Positions 7,878 through 16,663 of a DNA stretch of 64,000 nucleotides are shown in pieces. The notes below the pieces were generated by a model. It was not told the origin of the DNA. It searched no databases and saw nothing but the letters and a program-made list of their open reading frames with translations. This DNA is from Natronosalvus halobius (lineage in GTDB: Archaea > Halobacteriota > Halobacteria > Halobacteriales > Natrialbaceae). Position numbers and translations under genes: made by a program. Position 1 is the first letter of the stretch. Each line of letters opens with the position of its first letter. Where the stretch lies: assembly GCF_024138145.1 (NCBI RefSeq), contig NZ_CP099998.1:229862-293861 (forward strand), in the 5' to 3' direction.

Positions 7878-8552
7878 CTACTTTAGGGGACCGAACTCGT
7901 CGAGCGCCGCGGTGATCACTTTTCCCTCCGCCTTCTGGAGGTGATCGCTCGCCGTCTGTGGCGCACAGCCGAGCTCGGCGGCGATCTCTTTCAGCGTGGC
8001 ACCGCGGGGCTGTTCGTAGTATCCGAGGTCGGCGGCGATCTCGAGAGCTTCGCATTGGCGAGCGCTGAGACTCGCCCATGCGGTGTCGATGTTTCCGCGG
8101 AATTCGCCGATCTCCTCGATGGTGACCACCATGTCCACCGGATCATGCTCGAACATCTCCTGGAGCTGGGCGGGGTCGCCGATGACGCGGGCACGCATCA
8201 TTCCGTCGCGGTAGACGACCGGCATCCGCGGGATCACGCCGTGAACGCCTGTTTCGTGGCGTTGAGCTTCGACCAGTGGCTCCCCCTGCGGCTTGATGAC
8301 GACGAGGACGTAGCCGGCGTCCTCGCCTACGTGGACGGTCTCGACGGCCTCAATCGCTTGAATGTCCGAGGCCTCGGCAGCCAGGGCGGTCACGTCACCG
8401 TCGATTGCCACGAAGAACGTCTTGTAGTCATCGAGCGCCGTCATCATCTCTAGGACGCGCCCTTCCTCGATGGACGGCGAATGCGCGAGCAACGCGAAGA
8501 TGGGCGGTGCGTCCTCTCGGTCCGCCCGGACGGTGGCCCGAAGGTGTTTCAC
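7878..8552 (-). CDS. Bacterio-opsin activator-type HTH regulator (HTH_10)
   Basis: A 224-residue transcription factor. The C-terminal 60 residues contain LSARQCEALEIAADLGYYE and ATLKEIAAELGCAPQTASDHLQKAE, the HTH_10 domain (PF04967) characteristic of haloarchaea. The N-terminal ~150 residues form the usual two-part alpha/beta ligand or sensor region. It is divergent from the DUF4386 membrane protein at 8638, which is its most likely target. The effector is unknown. Confidence 0.88.
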   Translation of the reverse strand: MKHLRATVRADREDAPPIFALLAHSPSIEEGRVLEMMTALDDYKTFFVAIDGDVTALAAEASDIQAIEAVETVHVGEDAGYVLVVIKPQGEPLVEAQRHETGVHGVIPRMPVVYRDGMMRARVIGDPAQLQEMFEHDPVDMVVTIEEIGEFRGNIDTAWASLSARQCEALEIAADLGYYEQPRGATLKEIAAELGCAPQTASDHLQKAEGKVITAALDEFGPLK

Positions 8553-8637
8553 GCCAAGCTATCGCGCCACGCCACGATAAATGGAACGGCTATATCCTAA
8601 AAAACGCTCTTCGACGCCGCGTGCGTCTACATTACCG

Positions 8638-9405
8638 ATGAACTTCATACCGGAGGCATCAGATGCGGTACCGGGCGGCGACAGAACAGATCGATCGGTG
8701 CGGTCGGCGAGCGTAATCGGCGGCATCGGTCTCATATTGATGCTCGTCCCCGCGCTCTTTGGCACGCTCGTCGTTGTGAAGGGGCTCGTGACGCCCGGCG
8801 ACGCCACGGCGACCGCCCTCGCCATCCAGGACGCCGCGGGGATGTTCCGTCTCGGGATCGCAGGCTTGCTCGCCGTCGCGATCCTCGACGTGATCGTCGC
8901 GTGGGCGCTGTACACCGTCTTCGAGCCGGTGAACAGGCGCATTTCGCAGCTCGCCTTGCTCTTTCGCGTCGTCTACGCCGGCGTCTTCGTCGTCGCAATC
9001 AGCCAGCTCGTCGGCGTAATCGGGACGCTGACCGACCCCGACGCGCCGGCCGCCTACACGACTGACCAACTCCATGCACAGGCCATGCTCGACATCAACG
9101 CCTTCAACGACATTTGGAACGCCGGCCTGCTGCTGTTCGCCGTGCACCTGCTCCTACTCGGTTACCTAGCGTACCGGGCGGACTATGTGTCGACGCTCAT
9201 TGGAATCCTCCTCGCTATCGCCGGGTTCGGTTACGCCATCGACAGCATTGGTGCCGTCCTTGTCGCCGACTACTCGCTCCAGGTGACCATCGTGACCTTC
9301 GTCGGCGAGATCGTCTTGATCGGCTGGTTGCTGCTCAGGGGCCGCCGCGTGTCAGTGGACGCCGAGGATGCCACGTTGAACCCTCGGAGGGATTATGGCC
9401 GGTGA
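8638..9405 (+). CDS. DUF4386 family membrane protein
   Basis: A 255-residue protein with six to seven hydrophobic segments. It shows the DUF4386 (PF14329) layout: an N-terminal membrane segment, a central region with VIVAWALYTVFEPVN, a loop carrying FNDIWNAGLLLFAVHLLLLGYLAYR, and C-terminal segments. Function unknown. The start at 8638 (MNFIPEASD) keeps the usual short N-terminus; an ATG at 8581 in the same frame would add 19 basic residues. Adjacent and divergent to an HTH_10 regulator. Confidence 0.8.
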   Translation: MNFIPEASDAVPGGDRTDRSVRSASVIGGIGLILMLVPALFGTLVVVKGLVTPGDATATALAIQDAAGMFRLGIAGLLAVAILDVIVAWALYTVFEPVNRRISQLALLFRVVYAGVFVVAISQLVGVIGTLTDPDAPAAYTTDQLHAQAMLDINAFNDIWNAGLLLFAVHLLLLGYLAYRADYVSTLIGILLAIAGFGYAIDSIGAVLVADYSLQVTIVTFVGEIVLIGWLLLRGRRVSVDAEDATLNPRRDYGR

Positions 9406-9525
9406 ATTGAAGCGACAGGCCTGCAAGGCACCCGGCAGTACCACCCCACTTCGTGTGTAAGGATTATGAGTTACTCATAGTATCCCCCGAAAAATCCCAC
9501 CCCCTCTGAAGAGACAGATGCCTCG

Positions 9526-9796
9526 ATGCGTGTTGAGCATCAATACGACGGAGATACACCGGCCAGCATTGCAATCTTGGAAGCCATCGCTACCATTGAG
9601 GACGTCGATCCAACGGACTCGCCAACTGACCTTGGGACCACGCTCTATGATCAAATTGATCCACAGCACTTGACCAATTCGTCACCGGGAACAACGGTGA
9701 CAGCGCTGTTACTGTAGATTTGACGGTTCACAACGCTATCAGTACGATGTGCGAGTACATGATTCCGGTCAGCTCGTTACTGAGCGGATCACGTAG
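9526..9796 (+). pseudogene. HalOD1 domain gene broken by two frameshifts
   Basis: The first frame encodes the N-terminal HalOD1 half (ASIAILEAIATIEDVDPTD, TLYDQIDPQHL). A second frame continues with FVTGNNGDSAVTVDLTVHN. A third finishes with YQYDVRVHDSGQLVTERI and a stop at 9794-9796. Together they rebuild one complete HalOD1 domain of normal length, so the gene has two frame changes, near 9675 and near 9731. Read alone, the first frame gives a 63-residue truncated protein. An intact relative lies at 1422-1844. Confidence 0.7.
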
Positions 9797-10099
9797 CCAA
9801 GAGCAGGAATTTGAAACCGCACAGTAGGCACTTCTACTGGGAAATACATTCATTCCACACGAGGTGAAACAAACAATTCGATCGTGCTAAACTCATTCTT
9901 TGGATTCATCAGGCACCTCCTATCAATTTCCAAGGCCTTCAACAGAGCCACTCTAACCCAATAGAGACAACGAAAATATTTCGTGAAACGAAGAATCTCA
10001 GCAAATCGCTTTGCTTTTTCTATGTGAAACATGATAATTATCGAGTCCAATCTGGATTGAAGCATAGAATTTTAAGCATTGGTACTAGGATGGAAGCAT
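9797..10099. other. AT-rich intergenic stretch
   Basis: About 300 bases, markedly AT-rich, with no gene I can support. The segment next to 10100 (AAGCATAGAATTTTAAGC) probably carries the promoter of the PadR-like gene. Confidence 0.5.
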
Positions 10100-10480
10100 A
10101 TGGCTGATTCAAACCCACCAGACGAGGAGGGGGCAAGCGGCCGAAACCCTCCATCGGCAGGGCCAATGGAATTTTCGACGTATAATATTCCGACAGACCT
10201 CACCGCCTTCCAGACCCATCTCCTCTGTCTCATCCACCGATTCGGTCCCGTCGAAGGAGTAACTCTCCAGAACGCCCTCGAAGACCTCTACCCTGAAGAC
10301 ATCAATCATGGACGGTTGTACCCGAGCCTCGACCGGATGGTCGACTCTGGACTGATCACCAAGCAGACGAAAGAAAAAGACAAACGCCGGAAGGAGTACG
10401 CCCTTACTGGTCGAGGCGAGTGGGTTGCAGAGGAATATCTCCTGTTCGTACGGGAGATGATTGCTCCTCCTGCTGAATAA
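10100..10480 (+). CDS. PadR-like winged-helix transcriptional regulator
   Basis: A 126-residue protein with a disordered, proline-rich N-terminus and a winged-helix domain from about residue 33. The pattern FQTHLLCLIHRFGPVEGVTL, INHGRLYPSLDRMVDSGLI and a basic wing (KEKDKRRKEYALTGRG) is that of PadR regulators, including the typical GRLYPSL recognition element. The target is not evident because no gene follows within 900 bases on the same strand. ATG 10100 is preferred to an in-frame codon at 10079. Confidence 0.8.
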   Translation: MADSNPPDEEGASGRNPPSAGPMEFSTYNIPTDLTAFQTHLLCLIHRFGPVEGVTLQNALEDLYPEDINHGRLYPSLDRMVDSGLITKQTKEKDKRRKEYALTGRGEWVAEEYLLFVREMIAPPAE

Positions 10481-10651
10481 ACAACCTGTAAATCCAATTT
10501 GTTCGAAAACGCGATAATCGAGGGATTATTTCGAGCGTCCGGTTCTCACAGGAACCTAAGGATTTCCTCGAGGAATTGGGGGCGAAAGCAGGAGTTCATC
10601 GACTATTTGGAGTTTGGACTCGTCGAACGGGATTTCAGAGAATTGTTTTGA

Positions 10652-10756
10652 TCAGTCGCGAAGCTCTGCGACCGACTGACCGACCTCTCGGACGTGATCA
10701 CTTCGCTCGAGATCGAGTTCCTCGGCGAGGTAGTCGACTGTCTCTTCGAGGCTCAT
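10652..10756 (-). CDS. Possible 34-residue protein
   Basis: A short frame beginning MSLEETVDYLAEEL and ending VAELRD. It is acidic and helical, with codon use like local genes and unlike the surrounding gene-poor DNA. No family recognised. It could be a genuine small protein or the N-terminal remnant of a longer one. Confidence 0.3.
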   Translation of the reverse strand: MSLEETVDYLAEELDLERSDHVREVGQSVAELRD

Positions 10757-11045
10757 ACGTGAAGGAAGCGCTGCGAGCTGTATAAACCTAGTGCTGTACC
10801 ATGACTACGGAAAAGAGTTCCATCGATACGGCTGTGAAAATTGCTGAAACGTTATTCTACGCTTGAATCGCTTACCTAAGCAGAGAGAGACTCAACTTCG
10901 CAACGATTCCCGGTGAGTGCGATAAACAAGTCGATAGGGGTGTGTCCCTGCCGACTCGGGCTGCTCTGAACAAATCGACAGAGGTGCTCCTTGTAACTCC
11001 TCTCAGTAATTTAGATCGCACATAAGGTGTGTTCAACCCACGCAA

Positions 11046-11085
11046 TTAACCAACATGCACGAGGCAACCATCCTGTGTTGGTTAA
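11046..11085. repeat. 10-bp perfect inverted repeat
   Basis: TTAACCAACA (11046-11055) and TGTTGGTTAA (11076-11085) are exact complements separated by 20 bases. It could be an operator, a small hairpin or a leftover element end. No gene starts next to it. Confidence 0.4.
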
Positions 11086-11405
11086 CCATGTCTGGTAATT
11101 CTGTGAATTCGTCTCTATAGTCATCTCCAGATGTTTCTGCTCACCCATTTTGGCATACTATCGAAAACCAACGGAAAACACCTGTCTCCTTCAGTTGCCC
11201 CTCCAAAGACTTCCAGGTTCCACTTTAGCGTGTCGTGGGAGCTGTCCTTCCCCGCGTTCTGCACTTGCTTCCGATCGTGAAATAGCGTGCGCTTGCGCTG
11301 GATATCGGGGAAGTCGATGGAAATACGCGCTCCGGTACCCGCTAGCCTTCGACGCTGAGCGGGATAGTCCACAGTGGAAACTGCGTCCTCTGCGCCGTGC
11401 TCGTC

Positions 11406-12650
11406 TCAAAAGGCGCTATCAGCGTGTTCCCAGTCCTCGTAGTACTCGCGCTGGTGTTCGGTGAGATCGTCGATTTCGACGTCGAGCGTCTCGAGTTTGC
11501 GGTTGGCGACGGCCCGGTCGAGGCGGTCGGGCATCGCGTACAGTCCTGGTGTCAGGTCTTTCCCCTCGCTCGCTAACATATCGCGGGCCGCTTCAAACAT
11601 CATCGCAAACGTCGTGTCCATCACCTCGGCAGGGTGTCCATTGCTGTGCGGGCCGGTGAGGTTGACGAGACGGCCGTCTGCGAGGACGTTGATCCGGCGA
11701 CCGTCGGGGAGGTGATAGCGGGTGACTCCGTCGCGCGGTTCGGTGACCCGGTCGGCGGCAGCCTCGATATCCGCGACGACGATTTCGACGTCGAAGTGGC
11801 CGGCGTTCGCGAGGATCACGCCGTCGGGCAGCGCGTCCAGGTGGTCCCCGCGAACGACGTCGCGATTCCCGGTGGAGGTGATTACGTAGTCGGCCTCACG
11901 GGCAGCCTCAGCCATTTGTGCGAGTCGGTGGCCGTCCATGTGTGCCTCGAGCGCCTTGCGCGGGTCGACCTCGGTTACGATCGTCTGGGCGCCCATTCCC
12001 CTGGCCTTTCGGGCGATGCCACGCCCGCAGTAGCCGTAGCCGGCGACAACGACGGTCTTCCCCGAGAGCATCGTGTTCGTCGTGATCATCACGTTCGACA
12101 GCGAGGATTCCCCGGTGCCATGGACGTTGTCGAAATAGTGTTTCATCGGCGTGTCGTTGACGCCGTAGACGGGAAACGAGAGCATGTCGTCGGCCTCCAT
12201 CGCCTCGAGGCGGGTGATGCCGGCGGTCGTCTGCTCGCCACCGCCGAGTACCGTTTCCGCGATTTCGGGGTGGTCGGCGTGGACTTTCACGATCAGCTCA
12301 CAGCCGTCGTCGAGGATGAAATCCGGCTCGCGCTCGAGTAGTTCGTGTTGACCGGCGGCCCACTCTTCGTCGCTCATCCCGGCCTCGACGAACGTTTCGA
12401 TACCGTCCTGGTCACGGAGGGCGTCGACGACCGCCGCCTTCGTGCTGTGGGGCTCGCTTCCGGTGACGAGTACCGTTGCGCCGGCGTCCCGAAGCGTCTC
12501 GACCAGCACGCCCGTCTTTTGCTCGAGGTGGGAGGCTAACGCGACGCTGTAGCCGGCCAACGGCTGCGTCTCGCCGTACTCGGCGGCCAGCGATCGGAGA
12601 ATCGGTGTGTAATCGCGCGTCCATGCGAGCGGATCGGTGTCGTCCGTCAT
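11406..12650 (-). CDS. ahcY: S-adenosylhomocysteine hydrolase family enzyme
   Basis: A 414-residue cytosolic NAD-dependent enzyme of the adenosylhomocysteinase family, which splits S-adenosylhomocysteine (or, in some archaea, S-inosylhomocysteine) to homocysteine in the methyl cycle. Visible signatures: GGGEQTTAGITRL (about 136-148), the active-site stretch NDTPMKHYFDN with Asn165, Lys170, Asp174 and Asn175, and the NAD fold GYGYCGRG (204-211). The C-terminus lacks the bacterial/eukaryotic HYRY tail, as is usual for shorter archaeal forms. It lies downstream of an ECF importer on the same strand, about 257 bases away, so co-transcription is uncertain. Confidence 0.88.
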   Translation of the reverse strand: MTDDTDPLAWTRDYTPILRSLAAEYGETQPLAGYSVALASHLEQKTGVLVETLRDAGATVLVTGSEPHSTKAAVVDALRDQDGIETFVEAGMSDEEWAAGQHELLEREPDFILDDGCELIVKVHADHPEIAETVLGGGEQTTAGITRLEAMEADDMLSFPVYGVNDTPMKHYFDNVHGTGESSLSNVMITTNTMLSGKTVVVAGYGYCGRGIARKARGMGAQTIVTEVDPRKALEAHMDGHRLAQMAEAAREADYVITSTGNRDVVRGDHLDALPDGVILANAGHFDVEIVVADIEAAADRVTEPRDGVTRYHLPDGRRINVLADGRLVNLTGPHSNGHPAEVMDTTFAMMFEAARDMLASEGKDLTPGLYAMPDRLDRAVANRKLETLDVEIDDLTEHQREYYEDWEHADSAF

Positions 12651-12907
12651 ATCCTACTCACGGTACCGCCGACGCATAAACGCTGGCACCCCGCCCGTCG
12701 GTTACCCGTTTTTCGTCCGAGCGCCGACCAACTGATAAACTATCTCGAGATATGGATGCTAAAACTCCTTGTCGTGATCGTGGTGACCTCGGGCTGGATT
12801 CGCGCCGGTACGTCCTGCGCCCGGGGGGTGTACTTCACGGGGCTCATTCCCGCGGTTGACGCGTTCACGTACGCGGGGACGCCCACCTGGTTCGGCGGCA
12901 AGTGGAT

Positions 12908-13693
12908 CTAAACCGTCCCGTAGCCCTGTAGACGCAGGGCAATCGCGCCGACCGCGAGTGCGATGCCAAACCCAGCTGTCGCCCAATCGGCCGCCGTGAA
13001 CGGCTGTTTGTTGTAGAACGAGCGCTCGCCACGTGTGTCGAATCCGCGGGCCTCGAGGGCCATCGCCTGGGTCTGGACGTTACGAATCGCGGTCATGAAC
13101 ACTGGAATCATAAGCGGGATGTAACTCCGCAGCAGGGTGACGGGGTTGCGTCCGCCGGGTTCGTGGCCGCGGGCGGCCTGGGCCTGCCGGACTGTGTTGG
13201 CCGACCCCAGAAACGTCGGGAACAGCCGCAGGGCGGTGCCGACGGCGAAACAGAACGCGTAGGGCAGGCCGAGCGAGCGCATCCCGGCGACGATCTCTTC
13301 GTTGGAGGTGGTTGTGACGAACAGCAACCCGCCAACGATGAACGCGGCGATCCGCTCGGAGCGCCCGAGTGCGAACAGCACCTCCCGTTCGGTGAGGGTG
13401 CCCAGGGGCGTCTCGAGAAGGGGCGCCCCGCCTCCATGGGTGAACGCCGGCCAGACGGCAAAGCCGATCAGGAAAAGTGCGACGACGATGAACGACAGTC
13501 GCTTGAAGTTCGGCCAGCCACCGACGGCTACGAGTGCGAGAAACGTTGCCGCAAGCGGAACGAACACCCAACGCGGGTCGCCGAAGACGTACGCCGCCAC
13601 AAACACGCCCGTGATGAGCGCGAGCTTCGAGCGGGCGTTCAGCCGGTGGAGGAACGTCTCCCGGTCGACGTACAGCGACGGCGAGGCGCTCAT
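12908..13693 (-). CDS. ecfT: ECF transporter transmembrane protein EcfT
   Basis: A 261-residue membrane protein, the T component that couples the ATPases to the substrate-binding S component in energy-coupling-factor vitamin/metal importers. It has five to six hydrophobic segments and the two characteristic Ala-Arg-Gly coupling motifs, AQAARGHE and LEARGFDTRG, in the cytoplasmic helices. Its ATG overlaps the stop of the upstream ATPase gene by 4 bases (ATGA). Together with the genes at 13690 and 15652 it forms a complete importer operon. Confidence 0.9.
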   Translation of the reverse strand: MSASPSLYVDRETFLHRLNARSKLALITGVFVAAYVFGDPRWVFVPLAATFLALVAVGGWPNFKRLSFIVVALFLIGFAVWPAFTHGGGAPLLETPLGTLTEREVLFALGRSERIAAFIVGGLLFVTTTSNEEIVAGMRSLGLPYAFCFAVGTALRLFPTFLGSANTVRQAQAARGHEPGGRNPVTLLRSYIPLMIPVFMTAIRNVQTQAMALEARGFDTRGERSFYNKQPFTAADWATAGFGIALAVGAIALRLQGYGTV

Positions 13694-15609
13694 GACTCCT
13701 CACCCCCGAGATCCTCGCCAAGTGGTGGTTCGGACCGTCTGGCCACCCGCGGTTCGCCTGTTTCCTCGCCCCCGAGACCGTCGACGACTTCGGCGACCGA
13801 GAGGGCGGGGAGGGCGTCCGACTGGCCGCTCTGACGGGCCAGTCGGTTCGAAAGGGCGACCGACTGGGGTGGCTCGAGTTCCCAGCGGCCGAGCAGCGAC
13901 TCGTCGGCGAACAGTTCCCGCGTCGTGCCATCGAATACCTTCTCCCCGTCGGCCATCACGACTGTCCGAGGCGCGTAGCGCGCGACGGTGTGCATGCTGT
14001 GGGTAACCATCACGACGGTGAGCCCCTGCTCGCGGTTGAGCCGGGCAACGAGATCCATGAATCTCGCGCGTTGAGTCGCATCGAGGCCGGTCGTCGGCTC
14101 GTCGAAGACGATCACCTCGGGATCAGTCGCCAGAATCGACGCCAGGGCGACCCGCTGGCGCTGGCCCTTCGAGAGAGTGAACGGATCTGCCTCCTCGAGG
14201 CCGTCGAGTTCGACCGTCGCGAGCGCCTCGGAGACGGCAGCCTCGAGTTCCTCGCCAGTCATCCCGAAGTTCTCGGGGCCGAAGGCGACCTCGTCGGCGA
14301 CAGTGTCGGCAAATATCTGGTGGTCCGGGTTCTGGAAGACGTAGCCGATCGACCGTCCGATCTCGCTCATCGAGCGGTCACCGACCTCCAGACCCCGCCA
14401 ACGCGCGCTACCAACATCGGGGGTGAGCAGCCCGTTGAGGTGCTTCGCAAGCGTCGTCTTCCCGCTGCCGTTGTGGCCGACGATCGCGACGACCTCTCTG
14501 TCGTGAATCGTGAGGTCAACGTCGTCAACCGCGCGAATCGTCTCCCGGTCGGTCTCGTACTCGTGGACGACCCCCTCAAGGTCGAAGACAACGTCGCCGG
14601 GATCAGTCCCGGTGCCGGCAGGAGCGCCGATCGGGGCGTCTCCCTTCCTTGCGGGGGGCGTCCACTCGAGGTCGCTGTCGGCGACCGCGGGGACTGCCTC
14701 GTCGACGAACAGCGGGCGGTCTTCACGGGGCCAGCCGAGGCGGTCGAATACGTCGACAACCGGAGGGACGGCGACGCGAGCGGTGCGCAGCGCCTCGGAG
14801 TCGGTGAACACCTCCCGGGCGGGCCCCTGCCGGAACACCCGGCCGGCCCGCAACAGAACGACGTGATCGGCCAGTAGCGCCTCCTCAATCTCGTGGGTGA
14901 CCAAGACAATCGTCTCCGGGCCCTCCCACCCGCCCGGTCCACTCTTCCCGTCGTGAGTGGCGAGAGAACGGATCACCTCCAGGGTGTCGCGGCTTCCGGC
15001 CGGATCGAGGTCGCTCGTCGGCTCGTCGAGCAGGAGCAACTCGGGCTGGTTGGCAACGACGCCCCCGAAGACGAGACGCTGTTTCTGTCCGCCAGAGAGA
15101 GCGTCCGGCGGCCGTCGGCGATCGAGTTCTTCGAGACCGACGGTCTCGAGGGCATGGGCGGTCCGCGGGCCAATTTCTTCGGGTGGAACCGCGAGGTTCT
15201 CGGGGCCGAAGGCAAGTTCACTATCGACGCTCGTCCCGAACAGTTGTGCCTCGTAATCCTGAAGGACCATACCGACGGTGGCGGCCATCTCGGGGACGCG
15301 TGCGGCGGTCGCATCCCGGCCAATCACTTCGACGTCGCCGGCGAATGAGCCAGTGATGAAGTTGGGGATGATCGCGTTGAACGTCCGCAACAGCGTCGAT
15401 TTCCCCCCGCCGCTGGCGCCCATTACGACGGTGAACGTCCCCGTGGCGATTTCAAGGTCGAGCCCCCTCAGGACCGCCCCGTCCCGCTTGTCGGGGTCGT
15501 AGGCCGCGTCGTCGGTGAACGACTCGGCTGGTGGAAGTTCGAACTCCCGATCGTAAGAGAAGACCACCTCCTGGAGCGTGGCCGCCGTCGCGTCAGAGTC
15601 GGTGTCCAT
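13690..15609 (-). CDS. Fused double ATP-binding protein of an ECF importer
   Basis: A 639-residue protein with two ABC ATPase domains in one chain, replacing the separate EcfA1/EcfA2. Domain 1: Walker A GASGGGKST (64-72), signature LSGGQKQRL (171-179), Walker B LLLLDEPTSD (191-200). Domain 2: GHNGSGKTT (378-386), signature LSKGQRQRV (479-487), VIVFDEPTTGLD (499-510). A ~60-residue acidic linker joins them. Both sites look catalytically intact. It lies between the S-component gene and ecfT. Confidence 0.92.
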   Translation of the reverse strand: MDTDSDATAATLQEVVFSYDREFELPPAESFTDDAAYDPDKRDGAVLRGLDLEIATGTFTVVMGASGGGKSTLLRTFNAIIPNFITGSFAGDVEVIGRDATAARVPEMAATVGMVLQDYEAQLFGTSVDSELAFGPENLAVPPEEIGPRTAHALETVGLEELDRRRPPDALSGGQKQRLVFGGVVANQPELLLLDEPTSDLDPAGSRDTLEVIRSLATHDGKSGPGGWEGPETIVLVTHEIEEALLADHVVLLRAGRVFRQGPAREVFTDSEALRTARVAVPPVVDVFDRLGWPREDRPLFVDEAVPAVADSDLEWTPPARKGDAPIGAPAGTGTDPGDVVFDLEGVVHEYETDRETIRAVDDVDLTIHDREVVAIVGHNGSGKTTLAKHLNGLLTPDVGSARWRGLEVGDRSMSEIGRSIGYVFQNPDHQIFADTVADEVAFGPENFGMTGEELEAAVSEALATVELDGLEEADPFTLSKGQRQRVALASILATDPEVIVFDEPTTGLDATQRARFMDLVARLNREQGLTVVMVTHSMHTVARYAPRTVVMADGEKVFDGTTRELFADESLLGRWELEPPQSVALSNRLARQSGQSDALPALSVAEVVDGLGGEETGEPRVARRSEPPLGEDLGGEES

Positions 15610-15651
15610 GATATCAGCTACAGGGTGGGTCAGTGACTAAAGTGACCCGGG

Positions 15652-16494
15652 TTAGCCTAGCAGCTTCGAGAGACGTTCGCCCGAAATTGCCGTCAGACCG
15701 AGCACGATCAGGAACGCAATCGCGCCGAGGGCGATCTGGAGGGTCGCCCCACCTTCGCCGAAGGTTTCGGCCTGATCAGCGGCGAACGGGACGTCCTGAA
15801 GCCCCAGCGAGATGGCGATCCCGACGGCTAACCAGGCGATCGCGACCAACAGGAGGCCGACAGCGGCGGTCTGAGCGCGTGTCGCCCCTGCCTCCGGAAG
15901 ATCATCGGCGTGGAGGAGATCAGGGTACAACAGTCCCATCGACTTGATCCGCGGGTAAGTCAGATACAAAAGCGGCGGTCCGAGGATGAGTGCGGCGATC
16001 GTGTTGTTCAGGAAGATGATCGTCCCGAGCACCGAGAAGGGGAACAGTCCCAGCAGTTCGAGTCCCCAGGCGATGATTGCCGCACACACGGCGGAGGCGG
16101 CGACGGCGATCAGGACGAACTCGACGAACTGGCGGACAGGACGCTCACGGAAGTCGGGTTCGACGTTGCTCGAGAGCGGGCCAAGGTTCCCCCAGAGCTT
16201 GTAGCCGATCAGGCCGAAGAAGAAGTTCCCAACGAACCCGAACGCGCTGCCGGGGCCGAACTGTCCCGCGAAGATGTCGTTGATCAGATTACCAATGGCC
16301 GACCCCCACGCGGCCGCTGGGCCGAACATAAGTCCGAAGATCACTGGAATAACGTTTCCTGGCCGGACGGCCGTTATGCCGGGGATGATGACGAACCCGG
16401 CGAAGGGAATCAACAGTGCAACGTACACCGCCGCGACGACCGCGACGAGCATGATCATCCGCGTATCCCGCCACATCGTGACAAGCTCTCGCAT
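15652..16494 (-). CDS. ECF transporter S component (substrate not determined)
   Basis: A 280-residue protein with six or more hydrophobic segments. The stretch GITAVRPGNVIPVIFGLMFG followed by GSAIGNLINDI and GFVGNFFFGLIGYKLWG is typical of membrane-embedded substrate-binding S components such as the QueT-like and related families. It heads an operon with the fused ATPase and EcfT, so the importer is dedicated, not module-shared. The ligand (vitamin, queuine-type base or other) cannot be read from the sequence. The neighbouring SAH hydrolase hints at one-carbon or nucleoside chemistry, but only by location. Confidence 0.75.
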   Translation of the reverse strand: MRELVTMWRDTRMIMLVAVVAAVYVALLIPFAGFVIIPGITAVRPGNVIPVIFGLMFGPAAAWGSAIGNLINDIFAGQFGPGSAFGFVGNFFFGLIGYKLWGNLGPLSSNVEPDFRERPVRQFVEFVLIAVAASAVCAAIIAWGLELLGLFPFSVLGTIIFLNNTIAALILGPPLLYLTYPRIKSMGLLYPDLLHADDLPEAGATRAQTAAVGLLLVAIAWLAVGIAISLGLQDVPFAADQAETFGEGGATLQIALGAIAFLIVLGLTAISGERLSKLLG

Positions 16495-16540
16495 TGGAGT
16501 ACATGCCGCACACCCACTACTTAACAGTAGCTAATTGAAA

Positions 16541-16585
16541 ATCGTGACTACCCCCACGACTGAAGTCGTGGGCTTTCTCCTCGAA
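16541..16585 (-). mobile_element. Orphan right end of an IS200/IS605-type element
   Basis: CCCACGAC-TGAA-GTCGTGGG (16553-16572) is the near-perfect hairpin found at the 3' end of haloarchaeal tnpB genes; on the minus strand it reads AAGCCCACGACTTCAGTCGTGG. No tnpB or tnpA frame lies beside it. To its right is a truncated DUF429 gene, so only the element end remains. Confidence 0.6.
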
Positions 16586-16663
16586 TCTGTGAAACTGGCG
16601 TACAGCGTGAATTGCTCAAATCGATTGTATCCCAACAGTCTGGGTTGATACCCCGAATGCGAG

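Larger units (their letters stand above)
10481..11405. other. Long gene-poor stretch
   Basis: About 925 bases with no firm gene. It contains one short plausible minus-strand frame (10652-10756) and a 10-bp perfect inverted repeat (11046-11085). The frames at 11.1-11.4 kb have low-quality composition and no recognisable motif. Confidence 0.45.

Noticed and set aside
12756..12911. 51-codon plus-strand frame (begins MLKLLVVIVVTSGW) in the gap between ahcY and ecfT
   Set aside because: Open and partly hydrophobic, but it overlaps the end of ecfT on the other strand and no family is recognisable. It could be a remnant; not supported as a gene.
13080..13931. 283-codon minus-strand frame overlapping ecfT and the ATPase gene
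   Set aside because: Out-of-frame shadow; both real genes have strong motifs throughout.
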